This document shows, one piece after another, positions 54,778-64,000 of a stretch of DNA of 64,000 nucleotides. How positions within the stretch are numbered: the stretch's first letter is position 1; each line of letters begins with the position of its first letter. Source of the DNA: Adiantum capillus-veneris. Its lineage: Eukaryota > Streptophyta > Polypodiopsida > Polypodiales > Pteridaceae. The notes under the pieces are model-generated. The model saw only the letters and a program-made list of their open reading frames with translations, made no database searches and was not told the DNA's origin. Location of the stretch: NCBI GenBank assembly GCA_014529385.2, contig CM043969.1, positions 72,568,676 through 72,632,675 on the forward strand, in the 5' to 3' direction. The position numbers were made by a program, and so were the translations under genes.

Positions 54778-56258
54778 TTCAGTGACAAAAACTTTGCAAA
54801 ACCTACAAATTTTGACATAGACATGTTTCATACACCTAATAGAAGTCCTAAATTGAATTTGGTCAAGTTTAGTCATGCCGGCATTACTTTGTGCTCTATC
54901 GACTCTGAAATTACCGTTTTTTGTGACTACTCTGTTTGGTTGGTTGGTCGGTCAACTTTGAAGCTTTGGACTTGTCTATAACATAGTCGTAAAGCAACCT
55001 GTCCAATTCTGGCTCATTTTGAGTCTCGTATGTCGAATTTGACGCTTTGTAACCTTCGAGCCATTTTTTGCTTTTTGAGGGCTTTGCTTGATGGATTTCA
55101 CCAAACCAATCATATACCTTTTATATGGACCTCATTAGCAAGCCATCTGTGGAGTCGAGTCGGAATTCTGGCATTTGCCAAAAACCTAACTTTTCTAATG
55201 GGGACCCCTTGACCCCAGCTAAATGGTCATCTGATGGTATAGAAAGGTTCTATTATGTTGGGGCATGCTATGGTTCAAATCCCATCCAATTTGGTCGAGC
55301 TGGCAGGCCGCTATGGTCAGTTTTAGGTCGTAGGTGTTCGTGCACTGCTCGATTTCTAGGGTTTTTTCTAGAGCTTTAGACTAGCTACCGGCTGTACATA
55401 ATGGATCATTGTCGAGTAAAAAACTTACCCCTCATGTCTCGTGTGAGACGGCGCTAAAAATGGTCAATTGTGGGCTCCGAAAAAGTCGCGCGAAAGAGGC
55501 CGAAATCTCTCTTTTCAAAGGCTCCAAGTAGAAATGAGGTGGTTTTAGACTACCTTGGATATCTATACTCGGACTTCCCGAACCAAATTTCCCTAGATTC
55601 CCCCGTTAGTCCTACTAGGCCGTGAAATCTATGTTAGACTCAAAAATTTCCCTGATCGGATTCTTGTAGCTCATTCTGCAAGAATTTTGCAAAAGTAGGC
55701 ATGGTCGTTGAATTTAGGCTTTCTGCTTCCATCTTCTGATTTCATTGAAAAATTTTGTGCTTGTGTGCCTTATCTTTCTGATCACCATCGTGTCTTCCAT
55801 TTTTCCATCTGAGCTTCCCTGCTATTTATTATTAATTTTGACATGTTTATTTTAAAAAATAAAAAAATAGCAAAATGCTCTAAAAAAGTAAAGTAAAAAT
55901 CCAATAATTAACAAAATTCCTTGAAAAACATAGCTTTATTGTTTTTTGTTGGATTTCTCCATTTTTAAGCCTCATTATCAACAAAATGATGAAAAATACC
56001 CAAAAAAAAGGACTATTTTTTATGATTTCTGATAGTATATACACTATTTACACTCATAGGGAATATATTATCAGTGAATTTTTCCTTGATGATGGATTGT
56101 AAGGGCATTATTAGGTAATTTTGCAAAAAATCACACGTTAACATAGAACTTTTTCCTCCCTCTTCAAACATTGCCCTTAATTACTTTGTACTTAGTGCCA
56201 CACGTTAACATAGAACTTTTTCCTCCCTCTTCAAACATTGCCCTTAATTACTTTGTAC
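54778..56258. other. Unassigned region with 67-bp tandem duplication
   Basis: No coding domain, LTR or PBS recognised between the Z array and the last Y ORF. A perfect 67-bp tandem duplication lies at 56133-56199 and 56200-56266. 55850-56060 is very AT-rich. This may hold the 3' UTR or LTR of Y or the leader of Z. Confidence 0.45.
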
Positions 56259-56969
56259 TTAGTGCCCTTCTACCCCTCCTAGATGGCGTACTCCAGAAGG
56301 ACTCTGTGCATGGGTTGAACAACAATGTCTATGCATAGCCCTGGTTGGTTGTACCGTGATATGAAGATCAATGTAATTCAAACTAATATGAAGTGCATGA
56401 GCTGGGTCTTGAGTAATTAACTCAAGGGGTTCCGATGTCGAGGTTTGTTGTTGATGTCTTCCAAAGAGCAAATCTTGTAGCTTTTGTGCTCTCTGTTTGA
56501 TTGTACCATCAGGGTTTAGCACTCTGATTGCTTGAGCTGTTGGTAGCACTTTCAACTATTGTCGAGCTTTTTCTCTCCATTGGTAGCTCGGTCGGCTTGG
56601 TGCTGCATGGTGTGGTGGAGTCTCTTGAGACTTAACTCGCCATTGCTTGATTGGTTTTGCGGGTTGTGGAGAAGATAAGTGCTCCCTTTGCTTCCAAACC
56701 ATTTTCATGTTAGGTTCCTTGCTCAGAGATGCTCGTCTCTGTGTTCGAACCCTTGGAGCCTTCTTTTGTTTCATCGGTGAAGTTTTAGGCACCCAGATCT
56801 GAATCGGTTTATCCTTAAGCTGTGCTTTTGGTACCCAAATTTGCCTGACTCCTTGCATGCTACATGTAGCATTTGATTGTCGAGGGGATGGAGAAGATTG
56901 ACTTTGTGGATTGGTTTGTTGATTGCTTCTTTTTCATTCCTCCTTGCTTGGTGCAATTGGAGCAATGAG
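56259..56969 (-). pseudogene. Element Y 3'-terminal ORF with W-x-P/R-K repeats (unknown)
   Basis: Follows the second protease-like domain in the same strand. Repeated motifs R-Q-I-W-V-P-K and I-Q-I-W-V-P-K, then M-V-W-K-Q, K-Q-W-R-V-K and Y-Q-W-R-E-K in a basic Pro/Gln-rich setting. The second part reads A-I-R-V-L-N-P-D-G-T-I-K-Q-R-A-Q-K-L. It is interrupted once (56556/56555). Function unknown; basic Trp repeats suggest nucleic-acid or partner binding, an inference only. Confidence 0.5.
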
Positions 56970-57345
56970 TTGCCCTCCTTTAGGTGATAGATTTAGTTGA
57001 TTCGTATCCCAATCTGGTACTGCTTTGTATATACGCATCTAGGGAATTCCAAGAATGATCATCTTATTCATGTGTTCATCTGGCAAGCATACAAACTGAT
57101 GAGGACATGAACATCCATATACTATCATGTTTAAGTTAACTACTCCCAATATTGGAGTTGGGTTCTTGTTGCATCGTTTGATTGTCGCTATTCCTGCCGT
57201 CAATGCTTGACCTGTTGCCTTCTTGTATGTGGAATAACTGCTGCATTTACTCTATCTTCTGTGTCGACCAAAGTATTGGTGCTATGATTGTTGAGTTGTA
57301 CCTTGATGCGCATGTCCATTCCATCTAACCAGTCATCATCTGTTG
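56970..57345 (-). pseudogene. Element Y second retropepsin-like domain, downstream of integrase
   Basis: Read leftwards from 57345: M-D-M-R-I-K-V-Q-L-N-N-H-S-T-N, L-V-D-T-E-D-R-V-N-A (catalytic-type DTG reads DTE). After a frameshift near 57225: P-I-L-G-V-V-N-L-N-M-I-V-Y, then I-I-L-G-I-P, a stop, M-R-I-Y-K-A-V-P-D-W-D. The order catalytic D-T-x, flap region and I-L-G-x-P is that of retropepsins. It follows the integrase C-terminal part in the same frame after one stop (57367 area), so it was probably part of the same polyprotein. Confidence 0.6.
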
Positions 57346-57367
57346 AAACTGCGTCTTTAGGTAATTC

Positions 57368-57766
57368 TCATTGTCGATCATCTATTTCCAAAGTGCTGAT
57401 GGGAATCGATATCTGTTGATTCTTGAGAGCAGCTTTCCGCTTGAGTACTTGAAGCCTAGCTTCCTCTTGGGCTTCATCAATAACCTGCTGTCGTTTGATC
57501 TTCCTTTGTTTGGCTGCATGCATTGTCTCTAGCAATTCATTGGTTAATGGCAAATTGTATTTCTTTAAACGATATCCATTAATCCAATTAGCCATTGGTT
57601 CACCATCTAGGGTGGACAATTTTACTGCTCCACTTGGAGATACATCTTCAATGATGAATGGTCCGTTTCCCTTTTTCTTAAACTTGGGAATGTGTTGCTT
57701 AAGGGAATAGACTAGAACTAAGTCCCCTTTCTTGAAGATTTTTGTGATTAAGTGGAAATCAAAAAA
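57368..57766 (-). pseudogene. Element Y integrase C-terminal tail
   Basis: Minus strand: Q-K-W-F-L-F-D-F-H-L-I-T-K-I-F-K-K-G-D-L-V-L-type strand, F-I-I-E-D-V-S-P-S-G-A-V-K-L, then S-T-L-D-G-E-P-M-A-N-W-I-N-G-Y-R-L-K-K-Y. This is the usual SH3-like end of Tat/Athila-type integrases, followed by a charged helix (A-K-Q-R-K-I-K-R-Q-Q-V). Confidence 0.75.
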
Positions 57767-58536
57767 CTATTTTTGTTTTCGCTTTTGTGCATAGATATGA
57801 GCTACAGCAGTTAGCTTTTGCTCATCTAGCTTTTCCAAATCTTCAAGTCTTTTTGACAATTCATGTCCATTCCACTCAAGATTCTGTGCTACCCTTAATG
57901 TCAGCAATAGAAATTCTATTGGAAGTATGGCATCAAGACCATAAACAAGGTTGAAGGGTGTAGCATTTAGAACTGTTTTGAATGAAACTCGATAAGCCCA
58001 TAGAGTAGCATGGAGATTCATTTCCCAATGTGTTCTTCCTGAACTAACCACTTTAGTCAGCACCGAGCTAAGAATTTTATTCATATGCTCAGCTTGTCCG
58101 TTTGCTTGTGGGTGATAGGGAGCTGATTTGTTATGGATAACCATAAACTCATTAAGCAAATACTCTATTACCTCATTGAGGAAATGAGTTCCCCGATCAC
58201 TGACAATCTCTATTGGCAGTCTATATCTCGTGAATATATACTCATATAAGAATGCAGCAGTGGTTTTGGCATCATTCTTTTGAGTTGCTTAAGCCTCGGT
58301 CCACTTGGTCAAATAGTCCATAGCTACAATGATATATTGACCTTGGGTTCTATAAGCAGGTGATTGTATTGGTCCAACAAAATCTATACCCCATTTTGCG
58401 AAAGCCCTAGCCCCCATCATTGGTCTTAAGGACATGTTGTCTACTCGTGTTGGCATTTTTGCTCGTTGACAAGCATCACACCTTCGAACATATTCTTTGG
58501 CATCTGCAAAAAGTGGTTGACCACCATATGTCTGCC
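57767..58536 (-). pseudogene. Element Y integrase catalytic core
   Basis: Read leftwards: C-D-A-C-Q-R-A-K closes the second zinc-binding segment, then P-M-M-G-A-R-A-F-A-K-W-G-I-D-F-V-G-P (first Asp), Y-I-I-V-A-M-D-Y-L-T-K-W, E-I-V-S-D-R-G-T-H-F (second Asp) and Y-H-P-Q-A-N-G-Q-A-E-H-M-N-K (Glu). The DDE triad is intact. One stop near 58290 (E-A-stop-A-T-Q). It inserts element DNA into chromosomes. Confidence 0.85.
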
Positions 58537-58938
58537 ATCAAGATTTTGCTCTTGTGGTGGTCTCACTAGAAAAGTGACCTCCAGCTAATCCAGCATGTGC
58601 TTGTTCTTTAATCGGAATATTTGTTTTCATTTGCACAAAGACGCAAATGTTAATCTTTACCTCTCCGATACAATTGGTTCCCAATAAGAGCATATTTTCT
58701 TGCTTCAGTTTCAATTGCTCTTTGTCAACGAGCAATTGCATCAAGATTGCTCTTTCGGTGGTCTCACTAGAAAAGTGACCTCTAGCTAATCCAGCATGTG
58801 CTTGTTCTATAATCGGAATATTTGTTTTTATTTGCACAAAGACGTAAATGTTGATCTTTACCTCTCCGATACAATTGGTTCCCAATGAGAGCATATTTTC
58901 TTGCTTCAGTTTCAATTGCTCTTTGTCGGCATTAACTC
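58537..58938 (-). repeat. 201-bp in-frame tandem duplication around second integrase zinc finger
   Basis: Two copies, about 58537-58737 and 58738-58938, of a segment encoding L-K-L-K-Q-E-N-M-L, L-G-T-N-C-I-G-E-V-K-I-N-I, Q-A-H-A-G-L-A-x-G-H-F-S-S-E-T-T. 201 bp is 67 codons, so the frame is kept. The repeat doubles the His half of an H2C2 motif. Confidence 0.85.
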
Positions 58939-59276
58939 ATATCCTCAGGAAATGTTCGGCTCGATAAGTAAGTAACCAGATAATTACTCCACTTAGGAAC
59001 AAGTGACATTTGAAACAATGTTACGTGAGGCATGGGTGTTTGTTTTTGGCATTGAGGGCAATCCTTTACAAAGGATCGAGCATCTCTCCTCATAGTCGGC
59101 CAAAATACTCCAAGTCTCCAGATTCGTTGCATAGTTTGGTCTTCCGCAAAGTGAAGTACCACTATGGTAACATGTGCTTGACTTAGGTACTGTTCTTTTT
59201 CTTCAGGGTTAATGCATAAAAGCAATATCCCGTCCCGATTTCTTTTGTATAGCCTTCTAGCTAGTAATTGATACAT
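58939..59276 (-). pseudogene. Element Y first integrase H2C2 zinc-binding domain
   Basis: M-Y-Q-L-L-A-R-R-L-Y-K-R, S-Q-A-H, L-H-F-A-E-D-Q-T-M-Q-R-I-W, F-W-P-T-M-R-R-D-A, C-P-Q-C-Q-K-Q: a complete H2C2 integrase zinc-binding domain. A second H2C2 starts 100 residues later and leads into the core. The connecting piece reads S-N-Y-L-V-T-Y-L-S-S-R-T-F-P-E-D-M-S. Confidence 0.75.
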
Positions 59277-59282
59277 AGTCGA

Positions 59283-60227
59283 TTACTCGATTAATCCAAT
59301 TGTGATAGGAAGTGGTATTTGTGAATCCACTTGAGCTATAGTCATTAATGACACAATGTTTTCCGACCATCTAGGTATCATTTCCACGGAGAACAAATAG
59401 GCATCTGGTAGATCATCGTCTACCCCTTTAGGTGATTCCCCTGAAACAATCCTTGACAAATGATCTGCTCGTTGATGTGTAGTGCCTTTTTTTACAACCA
59501 CAGTGAAATCAAATTCGAAAAGAATGATGAACAATCTCACTATTCTCCCTATGCTACATGGCTTGTTGACCAAATACAACAAAGCTTGGTGATCCACAAA
59601 GAGCACAAACTTGTTGGCTAATAGGTAATGTCTATACTTTTTAACGGCATAGATCATTCCTAGTCCTTCTCTTTCGGTGATGGTGTAATTATTTTCTACC
59701 ATGTTCAATTGTCGGCTAGCATAAGAAATAGGAAAGTCAATTTTTTCATCTCCTGGTTGAGCTAGTATACAACTGATAGCACAATTTGAAGAATCTACAT
59801 GTACGTGGAATACCTTATCCCAATCTAGTGCTTTCAATATTGGAGCTAAGGTGAGAGCTTGCTTAAGCTTCATAAAGAATTCTTCACATGTCTCGATCCA
59901 TTCAAAGTGCGTAATCAAGCTATACATGGGCTTTGCAATTATGGCGTACATGTAGATGAACCGTCGGTAATATCCACAATGTCCCATAAAGGCTTGTACC
60001 CCCTTGACTGTTGTTGGTCTAAGCAAATCAGCAATGACATGAATCTTCTCAATATCAGTAGCTATGTCATTTTTAGACACTATATGTCCAAGAATTTTTC
60101 CTTGTCTTCCCATGAATGTGCACTTTTCAGGATTTAAGCAAATCCTATTAAGTCTACTTTTTTTCGAATACCTTTTTGAGGTGTTCAAAATGATCAGCCC
60201 GGATTGATGAATGTACGCATAGATCAT
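59283..60227 (-). pseudogene. Element Y RT thumb/connection and RNase H
   Basis: A 314-codon open frame. It starts in the RT palm end (L-N-P-E-K-C-T-F, I-L-G-H-I-V-S), then F-M-G-H-C-G-Y-Y-R-R-F-I. RNase H: F-H-V-H-V-D-S-S-N-C-A, Y-A-S-R-Q-L-N, Y-T-I-T-E-R-E-G-L, L-F-V-D-H-Q-A-L, Q-R-A-D-H-L-S-R; the D-E-D-D acidic residues are all visible. Y-A-V-K-K-Y-R-H-Y-L-L lies between. Confidence 0.9.
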
Positions 60228-61114
60228 CCATATATACTTCTACGAATTTCCGAAGATACTCTTTGAAAGCATGTCTCATCAACCTTTGAAACGTGGTTGG
60301 AGCATTAGTTAACCCAAACGGCATAACCCAATAAGCAAATATACCCCATTCTGTTGCAAAAGCAGTTTTATGTTGATCTTTTTTGGTCAACCAAAAGTTG
60401 ATTGTATCCCGAAAAGCCGTCTAAGAAGCTGTAAGCTTCTTCTCCTGCAACTTGTTCTAAAACATGCTCAGTTATCGGAAGAGGAAAGTTGTCTCTAATG
60501 GTAGCCGCATTCACCTTTGTGAGATTAACACACACTCGTAATTTTCTATTCTTCTTGGGTACTACCACAATTGGAGACACTCAATCTGTGTGTTCAATTT
60601 TGTAAATGAATTCAGCTTCCTTTAGTTTTTCAATCTCTTCTTTTATCTTCCTGGCAAATGTTTCGTTATACGTGTATGGTCTCTGTCTACTTGGTTTCGC
60701 ATCATCTCTCATGGGTATGGTATGTTGATAGATTTCTGGATCAACACCCTTGAGATCCTTGTAAGACCAAGCGAAGATATCTTGGTATTTCTTTAGCAAG
60801 CTCAGCAAAAGCTTTTCTTCTTCTTCTGTTCGGTCATTTTGAATGTAAGCAGGTCTAGGCTCTTCTCTTGGTTCAGCCAAGTCTACCCTTTTAGCGTTTT
60901 TAGGCTCCTCGTAAGATTCACCTTGTTTCCGTAGTTCCTTAACAGGTTGTTCAATTATGATTTTCCTATCTTGGAGAGTATACTTTTTGTAATGGGATGG
61001 AACGTGCATTACATCCTTACCATCCTCTTCCGTGGTTTCCATTTCAGTTGTGTATATCTCCTTTAGAGCCTTTTTCAACTCTTGATACTTGTTTTTTCGC
61101 TCGACTTTGGTCAC
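60154..61114 (-). pseudogene. Element Y reverse transcriptase
   Basis: 60581-61114: linker with K-Y-Q-D-I-F-A-W-S-Y-K-D-L-K-G, R-Q-R-P-Y, E-E-I-E-K-L-K-E-A-E-F-I, ending in a stop where V-S-P-I-V continues. 60368-60580: S-P-I-V-V-V-P-K-K-N, R-V-C-V-N-L-T-K-V-N, F-S-G-Y-N-Q. After a frameshift 60154-60390: [21 protein letters not shown] and the catalytic Y-M-D-D-L-C-V-H-S. YMDD and the sequence style fit the Tat/Athila-like non-chromodomain branch. One stop and two frame changes disable it. Confidence 0.9.
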
Positions 61115-61348
61115 GAGTCATTTCTTTTTTTGTGATTTCTCTTGAGTGCCCTTCCTTGTTTTTTTTAATGTCTGAGACATCTCTAAGTTTTTGTTTGAAG
61201 GATATCTGCCAGTTATTTTGTCTTTGACACAATCATTAGCATCTATTTGCATCACGAATTGTGTTTTACTGGAGACTGATGGCATAGGTCGTGTTTTACT
61301 AGAGACTGATGGCATGGGTCATGTTTTCATTATTCCAGTGTCTCTCTT
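61115..61348 (-). pseudogene. Element Y protease-RT linker with 30-bp tandem repeat
   Basis: Minus strand Lys/Arg-rich coding (K-Q-V-S-R-V-E-K-G-S-K). A 30-bp tandem repeat at 61262-61291 and 61292-61321 encodes M-P-S-V-S-S-K-T-R-P twice. Confidence 0.65.
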
Positions 61349-62355
61349 TCATCTATACCATTTTTGTCTTCTTGATTTCTGGTTTGGAAAGTCAAAAAAC
61401 TTTTCCTCCCCTCCCTTTAAGAGTAACTTAGCTCTCATATGCTCTTTTTCTAACCCCGAATCTTCTGAGGTAGCTAAGTGTTCATCTAACTCATCAGTTG
61501 CATCGTAATAGAGGTTTGAAAAGACTTGTTGAGATTTTATTACGTCCTTGGGTTCCTCATCTTTGTTCTCAATGTTGAGGATTGACATCATTTGGATGGG
61601 AATTATGTCGTAGCCATCCTCATTGCAAAATTGAGTAGGCATAGACGTATTCACACATACATCCATTGTCGTTAAAATTTGAGTCCACTCGAATGGCTCA
61701 AGTAAATGCTCTGGAAAGGGCTCAGATACGTAGGCTTCGTCTGTGCAGTCCCTTTCTAGGATACATTCTTTTCGTCTTAAGCTTCCATTTTCTGAAGCTC
61801 CGCACATCCAAATAGGAGTGCCTTTGTTTAACCAGGATGGGAGTTTAGTTTCAACCGAAGAGACTGAATCAAACTCTTGGATATGTGTTTTCAAAACATA
61901 TCTATAAGTGTGATCTTTTAGATTAACTCTTGTTATAGATCCCACCTGCTTCAAGTACAGATAGTTATTTCCCCAATCTTGAATAAGATGTACTGTCTCA
62001 TGAAAGGTCTTCACAATATGATTTCATAGTTAAGTTTTTTTCCAAAGTCTACTATGGCAAAAGTGTGTTGATATTCAATTCCACAGGAATTGACTATCAC
62101 TTTTTCAAGCAGCCCTAGTGGTCTCTCAATGTGTCCGTCAGCCAACTGCAATCTCATTCTAGTCTGTCTGATGGCTGGTTGTCCCCAAGATTCCAATACT
62201 GCTTTAGTGGCTATGGCTATGCCAGTTCCACTATTGAGTATTGCCATGGTTTCAATGTCATTATATTTCACTGGGAGGGTGGTGTTTCCTTCTTCTCCTT
62301 CATAATATTCTCCAACCTTGTTCACAGGAACTGATCGAATCTCTTTGTTTTCCAT
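61349..62355 (-). pseudogene. Element Y protease, catalytic Asp replaced
   Basis: Start ATG at 62355 (M-E-N-K-E-I-R-S-V-P). The catalytic motif reads A-I-L-N-S-G-T-G, so the essential Asp of DSG is Asn. Next R-M-R-L-Q-L-A-D-G-H and the C-terminal G-K-K-L-N-Y-E-I-I-L leads, over an overlap at 62011-62014, into the next frame (E-T-V-H-L-I-Q-D-W-G). The acidic linker to about 61349 ends with G-G-E-E-K-F-F-D-F. No gag precedes it in the 500 bp to the palindrome array. Confidence 0.75.
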
Positions 62356-62851
62356 TTCGTCATCTTGTGTAGTTGTCCTTTAACTTTCTCTAGGTTCGCC
62401 TATAGTTCAAAACTTTCTTTTAGAAACCGCAGAGCTTAAGATTGTCGTCTTTTGCTGTGTAGAGGTAGCTTGGAAGTAATCGTACTTGCCGAGTACCTTT
62501 AGGACTGTAGGATTGTAGATTTAGATTAGGATTTGGAGAATGATTGGTAGACGAGGCAAGTCTTAAGATCAAGGCTCTGGAAAAACATAAAAAACACAAG
62601 AAAACGAGTGTTTGTGGACACTTTCCACAACCCCATTGCATGAGAATCTAGGAGCAGGGTAAGTAGGATCCGAGGTGGATTTCAGAACATTGCTCTCTCT
62701 GAAAGAATCAAGCGTGAGTTGTTATTGGAAGTTGCAGAATTTTAGGTCTACGGCTAGAAATAGCTTGAAAAGACTCGAATCCACTCAATCCGACTAATGT
62801 GGGTAAGCTCAAAGACACTTCGAGGTAAAAAATTTCAAGAGTTGGCCAAAA
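62356..62851 (-). other. Element Y leader between array and protease ORF
   Basis: About 500 bp with no gag-like coding. If the element once had gag at this place, it has been deleted. Confidence 0.4.
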
Positions 62852-63827
62852 CTCAGATTATTTACTTTTTCTTGACATTTTAGGCCAAATTAAGTTTTGA
62901 CTTGATTCATAGGCTTAATATACATAATGTAAAGACTCTCTTTGAGAAAATTGTAAAAAAGTGCTCATTTTAAGCCTAAAGTTAATAATCAGAATTATTA
63001 ACTTTCTGCTCTAAATTGGCCAAGGTTCATATCATTGACTCATTGGCCCAAGACATTTGGATCACTAACCTGGCAAAAAACTGGGTAAACACTAAAGTTT
63101 GTACTGGCTTTTTGAATCTTGAGTATAAATTGGGGGAAAATTTATCCAAACTTGTTGAAATTTGATTCATAGGCTTATGTTGATATGATACATGTGTATA
63201 TGCTCAGTTGACCAAAAATTTGTCAGAAGTAAATAATCACGATTATTTATATCTGCCCTATTTTTTTAACTTTTTTGACCAAGTCTGCATACCACTAGCT
63301 TCACCATGTTGTAATAAGCCCACAAACCAAATTTGGTAATATTTGGACCACTGGAGTGAAATTTGTGACTAAAATTGCAAAGTTAGTCTGCGAATAGATA
63401 ATCGATGACCATTTGACCAAAAATTGTCCAAACTTGATGAAACTTGGCTAGTGACCTTAACTTAAGGTGCTTAACAGATTTGTGTCAAAGTTGGGACCAA
63501 ATCTTGCAAAAGTCTAGCTAGAGTAAATAATCACGATTATTTACATCTACTTCAAAACTTAACGATTTTTCAAATTTGAGTATATTACAAGGTCAAGCAC
63601 ATCAAATAGACCTCGAAAATCAGTTTTGGTGAAATTTGGATCCCAAAAGTGAGATTTAATCCATAGTCTCGAAATCAGAGTCTGCGGACACCAAATAGTT
63701 GATAAACTTGATCAGATTTTGTCCAAACTTGTTGAAACTTGTCCAGGGACTCTAACAAGTTGTATACTTATCAAACCTATCAAAAAGTGCAAAAAACTGA
63801 CAAAAGTAAATAATCACGATTATTTAC
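62852..63827 (-). repeat. Element Y leader array: AT-type palindrome units
   Basis: Palindromes at 62981-63002 (arms GTTAATAAT and ATTATTAAC, decayed centre), 63229-63250, 63523-63544 and 63806-63827 (core GTAAATAATCACGATTATTT); spacing 248, 294 and 283 bp. A right half-site (GATTATTTAC) is at 62855-62865. Unit bodies share TTGAAACTTG, TTGACCAAAAATT and CAAATTTGG phrases. Confidence 0.9.
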
Positions 63828-64000
63828 TTCTGCTGTCCAGAGACCTACCTTCTAATATGAACATGGATTTATAATCCTTGTACGGGGATTGCGGATCGGA
63901 AGCTTCAGGAATGTCGAAACCATTGACTTAAATCATTACCTTCTTACTTGGGAGATAACGAAGATGAATCCATCATGTGTAAGACCACTCAAGTAAAAAG
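63828..64000. other. Anonymous window end
   Basis: No feature recognised. It may continue the element Y leader; the Y 5' LTR would be to the right of the window. Confidence 0.35.

Noticed and set aside
54778-55500. 5' LTR and PBS of element Z
   Set aside because: Looked for TGTTAG...TAACA ends and a TGGCGCC-type primer site; only weak partial matches (near 55446) were found.

Overview
This is a repeat-dominated stretch of a land-plant nuclear genome. Nearly everything recognisable is LTR retrotransposon (chromodomain Ty3/gypsy, a Tat/Athila-like Ty3/gypsy group, one Ty1/copia of the Tork/Tnt1 type), with LINE debris and many microsatellites. The one convincing host gene is the 3' end of an RNA polymerase III subunit RPC7 (C31) gene at 28118-28616 (+), with short GT-AG introns. 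The nested decayed elements, very long gene-poor spacing and Tat/Athila-like group suggest a large-genome plant (a fern or other seed-free plant is my guess; the sequence does not prove it).

Layout. 1-2640: minus-strand chromovirus-type element A, open at the window edge, with its PBS and 5' LTR. 2655-2862: plus-strand LTR scrap. 4118-9460: decayed minus-strand element C. 9919-20936: minus-strand element B, split exactly in its protease active site by the minus-strand element D (11959-20286, both LTRs, near-perfect 5-bp target duplication). 20937-26483: plus-strand element E, inserted in the gag of B and lacking its 3' LTR. 26960-27770: LINE 3' end. 28118-28616: last four RPC7 exons. 28617-34560: mostly anonymous DNA with a 31-bp-arm hairpin and dispersed repeats. 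34570-40947: minus-strand element X (LTR, PBS, leader, palindrome array, gag-like ORFs). 41837-43561: dense microsatellites and hairpins, with a LINE reverse-transcriptase scrap. 44250-54777: minus-strand element Z, encoding a long coiled-coil protein that is neither gag nor pol, interrupted by a young full-length copia (46282-51899, perfect TSD CTAAC). 56259-63827: minus-strand element Y with protease, RT, RNase H, two integrase zinc-binding segments, integrase and, after integrase, a second retropepsin-like domain.

Most interesting signal. X, Y and Z each carry, just upstream of their first ORF, a tandem array with a period of about 280 bp. Every unit holds a 20-22 bp dyad centred on ATCRYGAT. 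In X the arms are GC-richer (ACATGG...CCATGT); in Y and Z they are AT-rich (GTAAATA...TATTTAC). Both arms change together, so symmetry and not sequence seems to be maintained. This looks like a leader-located palindrome system (RNA dimerisation or packaging, cruciform, or dimeric-protein site).

No tRNA or rRNA gene, CRISPR array or bacterial-type operon was seen. Almost all retroelement genes here carry stops and frameshifts; the copia element has a single frameshift and is the most recent arrival.
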